Assembly (NCBI GenBank): GCA_000961575.1
Contig: LADP01000003.1
Span: forward strand, 1-64,000
Reading direction: 5' to 3'
From: Peptococcaceae bacterium BRH_c8a
Lineage (GTDB): Bacteria > Bacillota > Desulfotomaculia > Desulfotomaculales > Desulfallaceae
DNA: 64,000 nucleotides
Each line of letters begins with the position of its first letter. Position 1 is the stretch's first letter. The notes under the pieces were generated by a model. The model saw only the letters and a list, made by a program, of their open reading frames with translations, searched no databases and had not been told where the DNA came from. This document shows positions 54,997-64,000 of the stretch, one piece after another. The position numbers were made by a program, and so were the translations under genes.

Positions 54997-56037
54997 TTAA
55001 TCAAGCTGGACGGTACCGGCACCGGCAATCACCCGGCCGATGACCCGGGCGTCTTCGCCCTGCCGCGTAAGTTGCTCCAGCGCCGTCCCGGCTTCATTCT
55101 CTGCCACCGCCAGCACCAGGCCGATACCCATGTTAAATACCCGGTACATTTCGGATTTTTCCACCGGTCCTTCCCGGGCGATTAATTCAAACACCGCCGG
55201 TTTATTCCAGGTACCGGTATCAATTTGGGCCGCGGTGCCCGGCGGCAGCATGCGGGGTACGTTTTCCGACAGCCCGCCCCCGGTAATGTGAGCAATACCC
55301 TTGACGGTGCACTGCCCGGTTAAAGCCAGCACCGGACGCACATAAATCCTGGTTGGTTCCAGCATTTCTTCAGCTACGGAGCGCCCCAGTGCCGGGTGCA
55401 CCTGATCCACCGGGTACTCCGGGTTATCCAGCAGCACCCGCCGGGCCAGGGAATAACCATTACTGTGCAGGCCCGAAGAAGGCAAGCCAATGAGCACGTC
55501 CCCGGGGGTGATGGCCGCGCCGTCAATAATCCTGTCCCGTTCGGCGACTCCCACAGCAAAGCCGGCAATATCATACTCTCCATCCCCGTAGAAGTCGGGC
55601 ATTTCGGCGGTCTCCCCGCCGATAAGAGCGCAACCTGCCTGGCGGCAGCCTTCAGCCACGCCTGATACGATGTCGGCTACCTTCTCGGGTTCCAATCGAC
55701 CCACGGCCAGGTAATCCAGGAAAAAGAGCGGCTCTGCACCCAGAGCCAAGATATCGTTAACGCACATGGCCACGGCGTCAATACCGATGGTGTCGTGTTT
55801 GTCCAATAAAAATGCGATGCGTAGTTTGGTGCCCACCCCGTCGGTACCGGATACCAACACGGGCTGGCGGTACTTGGCGGTGTCAATGGCGAACAGGCCT
55901 CCAAACCCACCGATCCCGGTAAGCACTCCGGGCCGGAAAGTTGAGGCCACCGAATTTTTCATCAATTTAACGGCGCGGTTGCCGGCGTCTATGTTGACCC
56001 CCGCCTCCGCGTAAGTTACCGGTTTTTTTTCCGGCAT
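54997..56037 (-). CDS. purM: Phosphoribosylformylglycinamidine cyclo-ligase
   Basis: PurM closes FGAM to AIR with ATP. The 346-residue protein begins [19 protein letters not shown] and contains [28 protein letters not shown] and [15 protein letters not shown] use the ATG at 56035-56037 (MPEKKPVTY) after GGGGGAG; the frame reaches 56058 but starts within purF spacing. Its substrate FGAM must come from PurL/PurQ/PurS, which are not in this window. Confidence 0.95.
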   Translation of the reverse strand: MPEKKPVTYAEAGVNIDAGNRAVKLMKNSVASTFRPGVLTGIGGFGGLFAIDTAKYRQPVLVSGTDGVGTKLRIAFLLDKHDTIGIDAVAMCVNDILALGAEPLFFLDYLAVGRLEPEKVADIVSGVAEGCRQAGCALIGGETAEMPDFYGDGEYDIAGFAVGVAERDRIIDGAAITPGDVLIGLPSSGLHSNGYSLARRVLLDNPEYPVDQVHPALGRSVAEEMLEPTRIYVRPVLALTGQCTVKGIAHITGGGLSENVPRMLPPGTAAQIDTGTWNKPAVFELIAREGPVEKSEMYRVFNMGIGLVLAVAENEAGTALEQLTRQGEDARVIGRVIAGAGTVQLD

Positions 56038-56058
56038 GCGTCTCCCCCGTTTCCGCAT

Positions 56059-57498
56059 TTATTCCAAACTGTATTTGCCAGTGTCCCTGGGCTGGGGCAC
56101 TTCCACCGGGTAGTGACCGTCGAAGCAGGCGGTACAAAAATTATTCCGCGTCTCGCCGAAAATACCCAGCAGGCCTTCCAGGGAAAGATAATGCAGCCCG
56201 TCAGCGCCGATGGAACGGCGGATTTCATCCAGGGATTTTTGGGCTGCAATCAACTCTTTTTTGTTGGAAGTGTCGATGCCGTAGTAACATGAATTGGTGA
56301 TCGGTGGGGAACTCAGGCACATATGCACTTCCCGTACCCCGCAGTCCCGCAGCATATTGACCAGTTTGTTGCTGGTGGTGCCCCGGACGATGGAATCGTC
56401 CACCATAACCACCCGCTTGCCGTTCAGCACCTCCCGAACCGGGTTCAGTTTTAGCCTTACGCCCAGCTCACGCATGTCCTGGGTGGGCTGGATAAAGGTG
56501 CGGCCGATGTAGCGGTTTTTCATTAAGCCCTCTTCGAAAGGGATGCCTGCCGCTTCGGCGAAACCCCGGGCTGCCGTGGTGCCGGAATCGGGCACCGAAA
56601 TCACGATATCGGCGTCCACCGGATATTCAGCAGCTAGTACCCGGCCCATTTCCTGCCTGACCTTATACACGTTGAAGCCGTCTATTTTGCTGTCCGGACG
56701 GGCAAAGTAAATGTATTCAAAAATACAGTGGGATCGATGACGGGGTTTAAACATCTGGATCGATTCCAGGCCGTTTTTGTCGATGACCACAATTTCACCG
56801 GGCTGGACGTCCCGCAGGAATGTTGCTCCCACAGTATCCAAGGCGCAGGATTCGGAAGCCACCACGTAACCACCATCACCCAGGGTGCCCAGGCAAAGCG
56901 GCCTGAATCCGTGGGGGTCACGCATAGCCAGCAGCTGATTTTCAGTAATGATTACCAGTGAGTATGATCCCCGGACATCGATCATGCTTTTAATCAGCCC
57001 GTCCATCAGATTGTTTTGGGCGGAACGGGCAATAATGTTGACAATTACCTCGCTGTCGGTGGATGACTGAAACACCGAACCGTTGGTCAACAACTGGGAG
57101 CGTAACTCGGTGACATTGGTAATGTTGCCGTTGTGGGCCAAGCCCAGCATGCCACCGGAATAACGGAACAGCAGTGGCTGTGCGTTTACGGGATGGCTGG
57201 CACCGGTGGTGGAATAACGCACGTGTCCAATGGCCGCAAAGCCTGGCAGGCTTTGTAACTGGTTGCCTGAAAATACTTCCGGTACCAAGCCCATGCCTTT
57301 ATACAACTGTATCTTGGTGCCGTCGGCTACTGCAATGCCTGCGCTTTCCTGGCCACGATGCTGCAGAGCGTATAGCCCGTAGTAAGAAAGCTGGGCCACA
57401 TCGTGCCCCGGGGCGTAAATACCAAATACACCGCATTCTTCCCTGGGTCTGTCCAGCAAGCTGATTTTTTCCGGGCAGTTGGTTCGGCAGCCTCCCAT
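56059..57498 (-). CDS. purF: Amidophosphoribosyltransferase
   Basis: PurF makes phosphoribosylamine from PRPP and glutamine, the first committed purine step. A short propeptide (about 21 residues) precedes the nucleophile Cys in EECGVFGIYAPG, as in the Bacillus-type enzyme that is processed. The later Cys residues (RSHCIFEY and NNFCTACFDG) match the 4Fe-4S ligands of that class. The PRPP loop is KRVVMVDDSIVRGTTSNKLV. Start at 57498 with GGGGGAG at 7 nt; 479 residues. Confidence 0.96.
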   Translation of the reverse strand: MGGCRTNCPEKISLLDRPREECGVFGIYAPGHDVAQLSYYGLYALQHRGQESAGIAVADGTKIQLYKGMGLVPEVFSGNQLQSLPGFAAIGHVRYSTTGASHPVNAQPLLFRYSGGMLGLAHNGNITNVTELRSQLLTNGSVFQSSTDSEVIVNIIARSAQNNLMDGLIKSMIDVRGSYSLVIITENQLLAMRDPHGFRPLCLGTLGDGGYVVASESCALDTVGATFLRDVQPGEIVVIDKNGLESIQMFKPRHRSHCIFEYIYFARPDSKIDGFNVYKVRQEMGRVLAAEYPVDADIVISVPDSGTTAARGFAEAAGIPFEEGLMKNRYIGRTFIQPTQDMRELGVRLKLNPVREVLNGKRVVMVDDSIVRGTTSNKLVNMLRDCGVREVHMCLSSPPITNSCYYGIDTSNKKELIAAQKSLDEIRRSIGADGLHYLSLEGLLGIFGETRNNFCTACFDGHYPVEVPQPRDTGKYSLE

Positions 57499-57523
57499 AA
57501 TATATCTCCCCCATGTTTAGGTA

Positions 57524-57613
57524 TTCAGGTAGTCAGAAGTCAGGAGTCAGAATAGAGACGATAACCTTTCCCTCATTCTGAATTCTGACTACTGACTCCT
57601 GACTCCTGACTTC
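57524..57613. repeat. CTGACTA-family inverted repeat, copy 4 (purC-purF gap)
   Basis: AGTCAGAAGTCAGGAGTCAG near 57532-57551 faces ATTCTGACTACTGACTCCTG near 57582-57605, with more units to 57613. It forms an imperfect inverted repeat filling the gap between purC and purF. Confidence 0.75.
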
Positions 57614-57620
57614 TATTGCA

Positions 57621-58328
57621 CTATTTCCCCGTCAGCCGGCGGTATACCTCCTGGTATGCTTCCTCCACATTACCCAGGTCCTGGCGAAAACGATCCTTAT
57701 CAAGTTTTTCCCTGGTATTCTTGTCCCAGAAACGGCAAGTGTCGGGCGATATTTCGTCGCCCAGCATTAGTTCTCCGTTGTGCAAGCCAAACTCCAGTTT
57801 AAAGTCGATTAAATCCAGTTCACGTTCGGCCAGGTGGGCGCGTAGCACTTCGTTAACCTTCAGGGCAATTTCTTTAATCCGCGTCATTTGTTCCGGGGTA
57901 GCCAGTTCCAACACCTTGATATGGTCGTCGTTAATCAGCGGGTCGTGCAGTTCGTCGCTTTTATAATAGTACTCTACAACGGTGGACGGCATTACAGTGC
58001 CCTCAGCCAAACCAAGGCGCTTGGACAGACTGCCGGCGGCGATATTGCGTACCACCACTTCTACCAGGATTATTTGCAGCGCTTTGACTACCATTTCCCG
58101 GTCGGATTTTTCTTCCACGAAATGGGACTCGACGCCGTTTTCGGCCAGCAACCGGAAAAAATAAGCCGAAATTTTGTTATTCAATGGACCTTTGCCGGTA
58201 ATGGTACCCTTTTTAAGGCCGTCCAAGGCAGTGGCATCGTCTTTGTAGTCCACCCAAAATAGGTTTTCATCATCAGTACGGTAAACCCTTTTGGCTTTAC
58301 CCTCGTACAACATTTCTTTTTTTTGCAC
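57621..58328 (-). CDS. purC: SAICAR synthetase
   Basis: PurC joins CAIR and aspartate. The 235-residue protein starts [20 protein letters not shown] after five residues and contains [11 protein letters not shown] and [20 protein letters not shown], the signature region. The start is GTG at 58328 with GGGGGG at 7 nt. Downstream, where Bacillus-type operons carry purS-purQ-purL, there is only a 120-bp repeat before purF. Confidence 0.96.
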   Translation of the reverse strand: MQKKEMLYEGKAKRVYRTDDENLFWVDYKDDATALDGLKKGTITGKGPLNNKISAYFFRLLAENGVESHFVEEKSDREMVVKALQIILVEVVVRNIAAGSLSKRLGLAEGTVMPSTVVEYYYKSDELHDPLINDDHIKVLELATPEQMTRIKEIALKVNEVLRAHLAERELDLIDFKLEFGLHNGELMLGDEISPDTCRFWDKNTREKLDKDRFRQDLGNVEEAYQEVYRRLTGK

Positions 58329-58395
58329 AATACTTCCCCCCGGTTTTTATTGAGGTGCCCGATGTGGTTCTGCGAAAGACTTTCTAAATAATCTT

Positions 58396-59688
58396 TTATA
58401 ACCCGAACCGTTTGTATATTTCATCTACATACTGCAGGTGGTAACTGCTATCGAAAAGGGCTTCAATTTCGTTTTCCGGCAGCACCGCAGTAATTTCGCT
58501 GTCATGCAGCAGCAGCTGTTTGAAATCCTCGCCCTCGTTCCAGGAACGCATGGCGTTACGCTGCACCAGTTCGTAGGCATTTTCCCTTGACTGGCCCTTG
58601 TCTACCAGGGCCAGCAGGGCCCGCTGGGAAAAAATCAGCCCATGTGTTTTGTCCAAATTCTTTTGCATGTTTTCCGGGTAAACTATCAGGTTTTGCATGA
58701 TATCGGTAAATTTATACAGCATGTAATCCATGGTAATGGTGCTGTCCGGAATAATCACCCTTTCTACCGAGGAGTGGGATATATCCCGCTCGTGCCACAG
58801 GGGCACGTTTTCCATGGCCACCAGGGCGTTGCCCCGCAGTAGGCGGGCCAGACCGCTGATGCGTTCCGTGGTAATGGGATTGCGTTTGTGAGGCATGGCT
58901 GAAGAGCCTTTTTGGCCTTTTTTGAAAAATTCTTCGGCTTCCAAAATATCGGTGCGCTGCAGACTTCTGATTTCCGTGGCGAACTTGTCCAGTGAACTGC
59001 CGATTACCGCCAGGGTAGTCATGAATTCAGCATGCCTGTCCCGCTGCAGCACCTGGGTGGATACCCGGGCGGGCTCGAGGCCCAGTTTACGGCATACATA
59101 TGCCTCCACAAAGGGGTCAATATTAGCGTAAGTGCCCACAGCACCGGAAATTTTACCTGCACTGACGGTTGCCACCGCGCTTTCCATCCGCTTGATGTTT
59201 CGTTCCGTTTCCGCCACCCAGAGCAGCATCTTCAGCCCGAAGGTGGTGGGCTCGGCGTGGATGCCGTGGGTGCGCCCAATCATAATCGTATTGCGGTGGG
59301 CCACGGCTTTTTCCAGCAGCGCCAGTCGCAATTCTTTCATCCGGCGCAAGATCTGTTCGCCGGCTTCCTTAATCTGCACAGCCAGGGCGGTGTCCAGCAC
59401 ATCCGAAGAGGTGAGCCCAAGGTGTATGTATTTGGCTGAGTCGCCGACATATTCGGCCACACAGGTTAAAAAGGCAATCACGTCGTGGTTGGTGACAGCC
59501 TCAATTTCATCAATCCGCGTCACTGTAAAATTGGCCTTGGCCTTAATTTCCCGCAGTGCGTCAGCCGGGACAATACCTTTTTCGGCTAGGGCCTCGCAAG
59601 CGCATATTTCTACATCCAGCCATTTGCGGTATTTGTTTTCCTGAGACCAAATCGCCTTCATTTCTGGTAATGTGTAACGGTCAATCAA
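58396..59688 (-). CDS. purB: Adenylosuccinate lyase
   Basis: PurB cleaves SAICAR to AICAR and adenylosuccinate to AMP. The 430-residue fumarase/aspartase-family protein has the signature GSSAMPHKRNP with the catalytic Ser, TSSDVLDTALAVQ and TIMIGRTHGIHAEP. The start is TTG at 59688 with GGGGGG that lies in the last codons of purE, 3 nt away; the genes are coupled. Confidence 0.97.
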   Translation of the reverse strand: MIDRYTLPEMKAIWSQENKYRKWLDVEICACEALAEKGIVPADALREIKAKANFTVTRIDEIEAVTNHDVIAFLTCVAEYVGDSAKYIHLGLTSSDVLDTALAVQIKEAGEQILRRMKELRLALLEKAVAHRNTIMIGRTHGIHAEPTTFGLKMLLWVAETERNIKRMESAVATVSAGKISGAVGTYANIDPFVEAYVCRKLGLEPARVSTQVLQRDRHAEFMTTLAVIGSSLDKFATEIRSLQRTDILEAEEFFKKGQKGSSAMPHKRNPITTERISGLARLLRGNALVAMENVPLWHERDISHSSVERVIIPDSTITMDYMLYKFTDIMQNLIVYPENMQKNLDKTHGLIFSQRALLALVDKGQSRENAYELVQRNAMRSWNEGEDFKQLLLHDSEITAVLPENEIEALFDSSYHLQYVDEIYKRFGL

Positions 59689-59691
59689 TTT

Positions 59692-60222
59692 TTATTTCCC
59701 CCCCATTTGCTCCAGGTAACCGGCAATGCCCAGTTCCTGCAGTTTTTGCGACTTATTATCCACCTGCCGGGCCATTTGTTCCTTAAAAGAAACAATTCTG
59801 GCCCTTATATCCGGCTGGCCGGCCCCGATAATTTGGGCCGCCAAAATGCCGGCGTTTCTGGCCCCGTTAATGGCAACCGTGGCCACCGGGATCCCCGGGG
59901 GCATCTGCACCGTGGCGTACAGGGCGTCCACGCCCTGCATGGCGCCTGAGGCAATGGGTACACCAATCACCGGTAGCGGCGCATGTCCGGCAATTACTCC
60001 GGCCAGGTGGGCCGCCCCACCGGCCCCGGCGATGATTACTTGCAGACCCCGGGATGCCGCATCACGGGCATAGACTGCGGTTTTTTCCGGAGCCCGGTGG
60101 GCTGATGAAATAACTATTTCCCAGGGAATACCCAGCTCGTCCAGTACTGCGGCCGCATTTTTCATAACAGGCAGATCAGAATCGCTGCCCATAACAATCC
60201 CCACCAATGGTCTGTTCGTCAT
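59692..60222 (-). CDS. purE: N5-carboxyaminoimidazole ribonucleotide mutase (class I PurE)
   Basis: PurE rearranges N5-CAIR to CAIR. The 176-residue protein has the signature [20 protein letters not shown], the catalytic His in [11 protein letters not shown] and [22 protein letters not shown] use the ATG at 60220-60222 with AAGGAGG. No purK is next to it; the N5-CAIR synthetase, if present, lies elsewhere. Confidence 0.95.
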   Translation of the reverse strand: MTNRPLVGIVMGSDSDLPVMKNAAAVLDELGIPWEIVISSAHRAPEKTAVYARDAASRGLQVIIAGAGGAAHLAGVIAGHAPLPVIGVPIASGAMQGVDALYATVQMPPGIPVATVAINGARNAGILAAQIIGAGQPDIRARIVSFKEQMARQVDNKSQKLQELGIAGYLEQMGGK

Positions 60223-60595
60223 AAGTCCTCCTTGTAACAAATAATGATTAATTTAGAATATCAATATCATTATTCTGAACCGGGCAACCAGTAATAACAC
60301 GCTTTAGTATTAATCTGTTGCAAAGTTAATATAATCCGGTTAAAAAAATAGTAAAACCCAGGCAGTAGGCTCTGTTTGAGGAAACCTACCCGCCTGGGCT
60401 TTTATCCCGACCGGTGTAGCCGCGCTGTTGCTGCGCTGCCTGTACCGCTTGGACCGAGCCGCCGGTAAGCCGGCGTGGAACCCTAGGTACACTTTCTCTC
60501 GTAATTGTTATTTAAAAAAACATATTTCCACATTAATAATAAATAAGCTCGTTAGATTAGTCAAGAAAAAAAGGGGTAAATTTTGGATTATACTT
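60223..60595. other. Intergenic region between guaA and purE
   Basis: About 370 bases holding a large hairpin at 60358-60398 and, at 60441-60491, a nested GC-rich inverted repeat (TGTACC...GGTACA outside, CGCCGG-TAAG-CCGGCG inside). The purE promoter must lie here if guaA is terminated. I recognise no riboswitch. Confidence 0.45.
60341..60402 (-). terminator. Probable terminator between guaA and purE
   Basis: CCCAGGC (60358-60364) with the inner GTAGG pairs with CCTAC and GCCTGGG (up to 60398). On the minus strand it is followed by TTTTACTATTTTTTT. The loop is long (about 15 nt). Confidence 0.6.
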
Positions 60596-62137
60596 TTATT
60601 CCCACTCAATGGTCGCCGGGGGTTTGGAGGTAATGTCATAGACCACCCGGTTAATTTCCTTGTTTTCGCTGACGATGCGGCCCGAGATACGCTCCAGCAC
60701 GTCGTAAGGTATTTTAGCCCAGTCAGCGGTCATGCCGTCATGGGAATATACCGCCCGGATGCTCACTGTGTGAGCGTAAGTACGTTCGTCGCCCATTACC
60801 CCTACGCTGTACAAGCCGGGCAGTACCGCGAAATACTGCCAGATCTCCCGATCCAATCCCGCCCGGGCAATTTCACCGGTGACAATGGCGTCAGCCTCCT
60901 GAAGTAAGGCTACCTTATCAGGCGTTACCTCGCCCAGGATGCGTACTGCCAGGCCGGGGCCGGGGAAGGGTTGGCGCCACACTATATTATCGGGCATACC
61001 TAATTCTTCACCAACCCGCCGCACCTCATCTTTGAACAGCCAGCGCAAAGGTTCAATTAAAGAAAGACGCATGTTTTCCGGCAGCCCGCCCACGTTATGG
61101 TGCGATTTAATTACTGCTGCGGTGGCGGTACCGCTTTCCACCACGTCGGGGTACAGGGTACCCTGGACTAAATAATCAATTTCTCCCACCTTGGCCGCCT
61201 CTTCCTCAAAGACCCGGATAAATTCTTCGCCGATTATTTTACGTTTACGTTCCGGGTCGGTAACACCCTGTAACCTGGTCAGAAACCGCTTAGAGGCATC
61301 GACGTAGACCAAATTAATGTTGAATTTACCTCGGAATAGTTCCTGCACTGTTTCAGCTTCGTCCTTACGCAGCAGCCCGTGGTTAACAAATACGCAAGTC
61401 AATTGGTCACCGATGGCCCGGTGGATCAGCACTGCCGCCACTGATGAATCTACGCCGCCGCTTAACGCGCATAGTACTCGCCGGTCACCTACCTTGGCCC
61501 GAACCTCAGCCACGGTTTGTTCGATGAAGGAATCCATGGTCCAGCTTCCGGAACAGCCGCAAATGTTGAACAGGAAGTAACGCAAAATATCTTGTCCCCG
61601 GGGAGTGTGCACTACCTCGGGGTGAAATTGCACCGCATATAAATTGCGCCCGGGTTCAAACATGGCGGCCACCGGTGCCTTCTCGGTGCGAGCCAGCACT
61701 TTGAATCCCGGCGGTGGTGCTTCCACCCGGTCACCATGACTCATCCAACACAGGTCTTTCTCACTCATGCATTCTAGTAGCCCGCTCTGAGGCAACACCT
61801 CAATTTCGGTTTTGCCGTATTCACGCATCATTGCCCCGTTCACTTCACCGCCTAGTTGGAAAGCCATTAACTGCATACCGTAGCAAATGCCCAGCACAGG
61901 AATGCCCAGGTCGTAAATGGCCGGATCGATGCGTGGCGCCCCTTCCTGGTAAACACTTGACGGACCCCCGGAAAAAATCAAGGCCCGGGGCTTTTTGCTT
62001 TTAATTTCGTCCAGTGGAGTGTTGTAAGCAAGCATCTCACAAAACACGTTGTGTTCGCGGATGCGGCGGGCAATCAGCTGGCTGTACTGGCCGCCGAAGT
62101 CCACCACGATAACTAATTCCTGTTCCGGGACAATCAT
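60596..62137 (-). CDS. guaA: GMP synthase (glutamine-hydrolysing)
   Basis: GuaA aminates XMP to GMP. The N-terminal glutaminase domain has the nucleophile Cys in [16 protein letters not shown] and [11 protein letters not shown]; the ATP-pyrophosphatase domain has [14 protein letters not shown]. The C-terminal dimerisation domain ends [13 protein letters not shown], as in the family. Length 513. Start at 62137 with AAGGAGG. It lies between hpt and purE in the same direction. Confidence 0.97.
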   Translation of the reverse strand: MIVPEQELVIVVDFGGQYSQLIARRIREHNVFCEMLAYNTPLDEIKSKKPRALIFSGGPSSVYQEGAPRIDPAIYDLGIPVLGICYGMQLMAFQLGGEVNGAMMREYGKTEIEVLPQSGLLECMSEKDLCWMSHGDRVEAPPPGFKVLARTEKAPVAAMFEPGRNLYAVQFHPEVVHTPRGQDILRYFLFNICGCSGSWTMDSFIEQTVAEVRAKVGDRRVLCALSGGVDSSVAAVLIHRAIGDQLTCVFVNHGLLRKDEAETVQELFRGKFNINLVYVDASKRFLTRLQGVTDPERKRKIIGEEFIRVFEEEAAKVGEIDYLVQGTLYPDVVESGTATAAVIKSHHNVGGLPENMRLSLIEPLRWLFKDEVRRVGEELGMPDNIVWRQPFPGPGLAVRILGEVTPDKVALLQEADAIVTGEIARAGLDREIWQYFAVLPGLYSVGVMGDERTYAHTVSIRAVYSHDGMTADWAKIPYDVLERISGRIVSENKEINRVVYDITSKPPATIEWE

Positions 62138-62163
62138 GGGCTGTTTCCTCCTTAATTTGTGAG

Positions 62164-62284
62164 CACCATTGAAAAAACCAACATCAGAGGGTGAGCTTTT
62201 GTTGTCATCCTGAGCGTTAGCGAAGGATCTAGATTCTTCACTGCGTTCAGAATGACAATCCTAGATTTTCATCCTCTAATGGTG
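62164..62284. repeat. TCATCCTGAGCG-family element, copy 3, inside an outer inverted repeat
   Basis: The unit GTTGTCATCCTGAGCGTTAG at 62201 onward to ATGACAATCC at 62263 lies between outer arms CACCATT (62164-62170) and AATGGTG (62278-62284). CAGAGG and CCTCT also match inside these arms. It lies in the hpt-guaA gap. Confidence 0.75.
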
Positions 62285-62304
62285 CCGCGTTAGCGGCCTG
62301 GGGT

Positions 62305-62850
62305 CTACTTGGTTATTTTATATACTTCCTGTTTCAACACATAAATCTCCGGCAGGTTGCGGTACATTTCATTGTAATCCAGCCCGTAGCCCACCACAAA
62401 TTCGTCCGGGATAGAAAAACCGTTGAAATCAACCGGCACTTTTACTTCCCGGCGAGACGGTTTATCCAGCAGCGCACAAATGCGCACACTGGCCGGTTCA
62501 CGCGCCTTCAGGATGTCCAGCAGGTAATTAAGGGTCAGTCCGGTGTCCACAATATCCTCAACCACCAGGATGTGACGGCCCTGAATGTTTTGATCCAGGT
62601 CTTTTATTATGCGCACCACGCCTGTGGATTTGCTGGATGAACCGTAGCTGGATACCGCCATAAAGTCAAACTGTACGTCTATGGATATGGCCCGTACCAA
62701 GTCGGCCATGAAAATCATGGCCCCTTTTAGGATCCCGACAATTAACAGGTTCTTGCCGTGATACTCCTCGGAAATGGCCAGAGCCATCTCGTTTACTTTT
62801 TTGTCTATGTCTGCTCTCGAGATTAAAACTCTTTCTACGCCCTGATGCAA
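62305..62850 (-). CDS. hpt: Hypoxanthine phosphoribosyltransferase
   Basis: Hpt salvages hypoxanthine and guanine with PRPP. The 181-residue protein has the PRPP-binding motif VVEDIVDTGLTL, the flexible loop VSSYGSSSKSTGVV and the base-binding region DEFVVGYGLDYNEMYRNLPEI. The start is TTG at 62850 with GGGGGAA upstream. A strong promoter (62880-62909) precedes it, so hpt is probably the first gene of the hpt-guaA-pur stretch. Confidence 0.96.
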   Translation of the reverse strand: MHQGVERVLISRADIDKKVNEMALAISEEYHGKNLLIVGILKGAMIFMADLVRAISIDVQFDFMAVSSYGSSSKSTGVVRIIKDLDQNIQGRHILVVEDIVDTGLTLNYLLDILKAREPASVRICALLDKPSRREVKVPVDFNGFSIPDEFVVGYGLDYNEMYRNLPEIYVLKQEVYKITK

Positions 62851-62879
62851 TTTAATTCCCCCTCGTCAAAATCTGGGTT

Positions 62880-62909
62880 ATTATAACAAGATGCGGTAAC
62901 AGGTGTCAA
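62880..62909 (-). promoter_or_regulatory. Promoter of hpt
   Basis: On the minus strand TTGACA (62909-62904) and TATAAT (62885-62880) are separated by 18 nt, about 30 nt upstream of the hpt start. Both hexamers match the consensus exactly. Confidence 0.85.
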
Positions 62910-62982
62910 TATAGGTTGTCCTGGCGGCTGTAGTGATGATAACATAATAATGGTGAATTAGTACCATAAAGGAGTGGTTTTA

Positions 62983-64000
62983 ATGGCAGAAGTCTATTTT
63001 ACCGACCTGCGTACAAGCAGCAAGGAAAACCTGCTGGACAAGCTGTCCCGGCTTTGTGAACAAGTTGGCCTTAAAGATGTTGTAAAAAAGAATGACCTGG
63101 TGGCTCTCAAAATACACTTTGGCGAAAAGGGTAATCTGGCTTATGTCAGGCCCCAGTTCGTGCGGTTAATCGTAGACAAAGTCAGGGCGGCAGGCGGTAA
63201 ACCGTTTCTTACCGATGCCAACACCCTGTACGTGGGCTCCAGGGCTAATGCCGTAGACCATTTGGAAACGGCCGTATTAAACGGTTTCGATTTTGCAGTG
63301 GTGGGCGCTCCGCTGGTCATTGCCGATGGGCTTAGCGGTAAAGATTACATTAATGTGCCCATTGAAGGTAAGCATTTTAAAGATGTCAAAATCGGCAGCG
63401 CTGCCGTCCATGCCGGTGCATTGGTTTCGATAACCCATTTCAAGGGTCACGAACTAACCGGATTTGGCGGGGTGTTAAAAAACATCGGCATGGGACTGGG
63501 CAGCCGCAGCGGTAAACAGATGATGCACTCGGACGTACTGCCAAAGGTCAAAGAAGAAAAATGCCTGGCCTGTGGCATGTGTTCAGACTGGTGCCCGGCC
63601 GGAGCCATCAGCGTTGAAGAGCGCGCCTTCATCGACGAACAGGTCTGCTGGGGCTGCGGCGAGTGCACGGTTACCTGTCCCGAGGGGGCTATCGGGATCA
63701 ACTGGAGATCCAGGCCCAATGTGGTGCAGGAAAAAATAGTCGAATATGCTATAGGTGTATTAAAAAACAAGCACGATAAGGCGATACACATTTCATTTGT
63801 CATGAACGTATCACCCGAATGCGACTGCTGCTCATTTAACGACGCCCCGGTGGTACGGGATATCGGTATCCTGGCTTCCCGGGATCCGGTGGCCCTGGAT
63901 CAGGCCTGTATCGACCTGGTGAACGGAGAAAAAGTACTACCAGGTTCCCGCCTGGGAGAATCCCCGGATATCCAGGACAAATTCGGGGCGCTGCACAAAA
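62983..64000 (+). CDS. DUF362 iron-sulfur protein (truncated by the window)
   Basis: The frame opens at ATG 62983 with AAAGGAGTGG upstream and runs 339 codons to the right edge. The N-terminal DUF362 domain (VALKIHFGEKGNLAYVRP, GLSGKDY, HFKGHELTGFGGVLKNIGMG) is followed by two 4Fe-4S motifs near residues 190-235: CLACGMCSDWCPAGAI and CWGCGECTVTCPEGAI. A DUF362 tail follows with NVSPECDCCSF. Such proteins are redox proteins of unknown function, common in anaerobes. The C terminus is outside the window. Confidence 0.88.
   Translation, partial: MAEVYFTDLRTSSKENLLDKLSRLCEQVGLKDVVKKNDLVALKIHFGEKGNLAYVRPQFVRLIVDKVRAAGGKPFLTDANTLYVGSRANAVDHLETAVLNGFDFAVVGAPLVIADGLSGKDYINVPIEGKHFKDVKIGSAAVHAGALVSITHFKGHELTGFGGVLKNIGMGLGSRSGKQMMHSDVLPKVKEEKCLACGMCSDWCPAGAISVEERAFIDEQVCWGCGECTVTCPEGAIGINWRSRPNVVQEKIVEYAIGVLKNKHDKAIHISFVMNVSPECDCCSFNDAPVVRDIGILASRDPVALDQACIDLVNGEKVLPGSRLGESPDIQDKFGALHK

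Noticed and set aside
60385-60400. CCGCCTGGGC resembling the 3' end of a ZTP (pfl) riboswitch
   Set aside because: The upstream conserved core of the pfl motif is missing, and the sequence is explained as one arm of a simple hairpin on the opposite reading.
62138-62304. Possible guanine riboswitch ahead of guaA
   Set aside because: The gap is filled by the dispersed TCATCCTGAGCG element; none of the purine-aptamer core was found.

Overview
The window looks like chromosome from an anaerobic, spore-forming Clostridia-type Firmicute, most like the Desulfotomaculum/Pelotomaculum group. The signs are a sigma-K fragment, a short class III hybrid-cluster protein, the anaerobe-type homocysteine genes (DUF39, NIL-ferredoxin, UPF0280), a TRAP (mtrB) gene, a NifV-like synthase beside an isocitrate dehydrogenase, strong Shine-Dalgarno sequences and frequent TTG/GTG starts. 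No species can be named from sequence alone. I saw no rRNA, tRNA or CRISPR array.

Layout. 1-2.8 kb is an AT-rich accessory arm: the 5' part of an IS5-type transposase, about 1 kb without a recognisable gene, and an EamA transporter behind a leader peptide with interleaved hairpins. It ends at a gene for only the C-terminal half of sigma-K, broken where Bacillus skin elements insert. 3.2-7.3 kb holds hcp and, divergently, a SAM-riboswitch-controlled homocysteine operon. 7.4-17.6 kb (minus) holds an acyl-CoA synthetase, an SGNH hydrolase, pyk, pfkA, mtrB, dnaE and a methyltransferase. 17.6-22.4 kb (minus) holds a PAS/sigma-54 activator, a MoxR ATPase, trmL, nth and a CoA-binding protein. 22.7-33.8 kb holds alpha-glucan genes (DUF4912, GH57 branching enzyme, sugar nucleotidyltransferase/mutase, GT4 synthase, starch-binding module), a DEDDh exonuclease, a two-subunit sodium/solute symporter behind two tandem sigma-54 promoter matches, and a Yip1-like protein. 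34.0-36.3 kb holds an isocitrate/isopropylmalate-type dehydrogenase and a homocitrate/Re-citrate-type synthase. 36.6-44.3 kb holds gatCAB, ligA and pcrA. 44.5-50.9 kb is the his operon (hisDCBHAFI) with a YerC/TrpR-like regulator upstream. 51.4-62.9 kb is hpt-guaA-purEBCFMNHD. The right edge cuts a DUF362 iron-sulfur protein.

How the genes work together. pyk and pfkA are lower glycolysis. The alpha-glucan genes fit synthesis and branching of a storage glucan. The his and pur operons meet at AICAR, which the HisF/HisH step releases and PurH consumes; hisG, hisE and purSQL are not in the window. GatCAB amidates mischarged Glu/Asp-tRNA.

The most unusual layer is non-coding. Three families of short dispersed inverted repeats lie between housekeeping genes: a GGTGCCAGGTGTTGCAAGTT family, a CTGACTA heptamer family and a TCATCCTGAGCG family. 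They include a perfect 76-bp palindrome, a perfect 36-bp inverted repeat, and copies that supply the last codons of gatA and the stop codon of ligA. A separate 187-bp element with 13-bp terminal inverted repeats lies downstream of purD.
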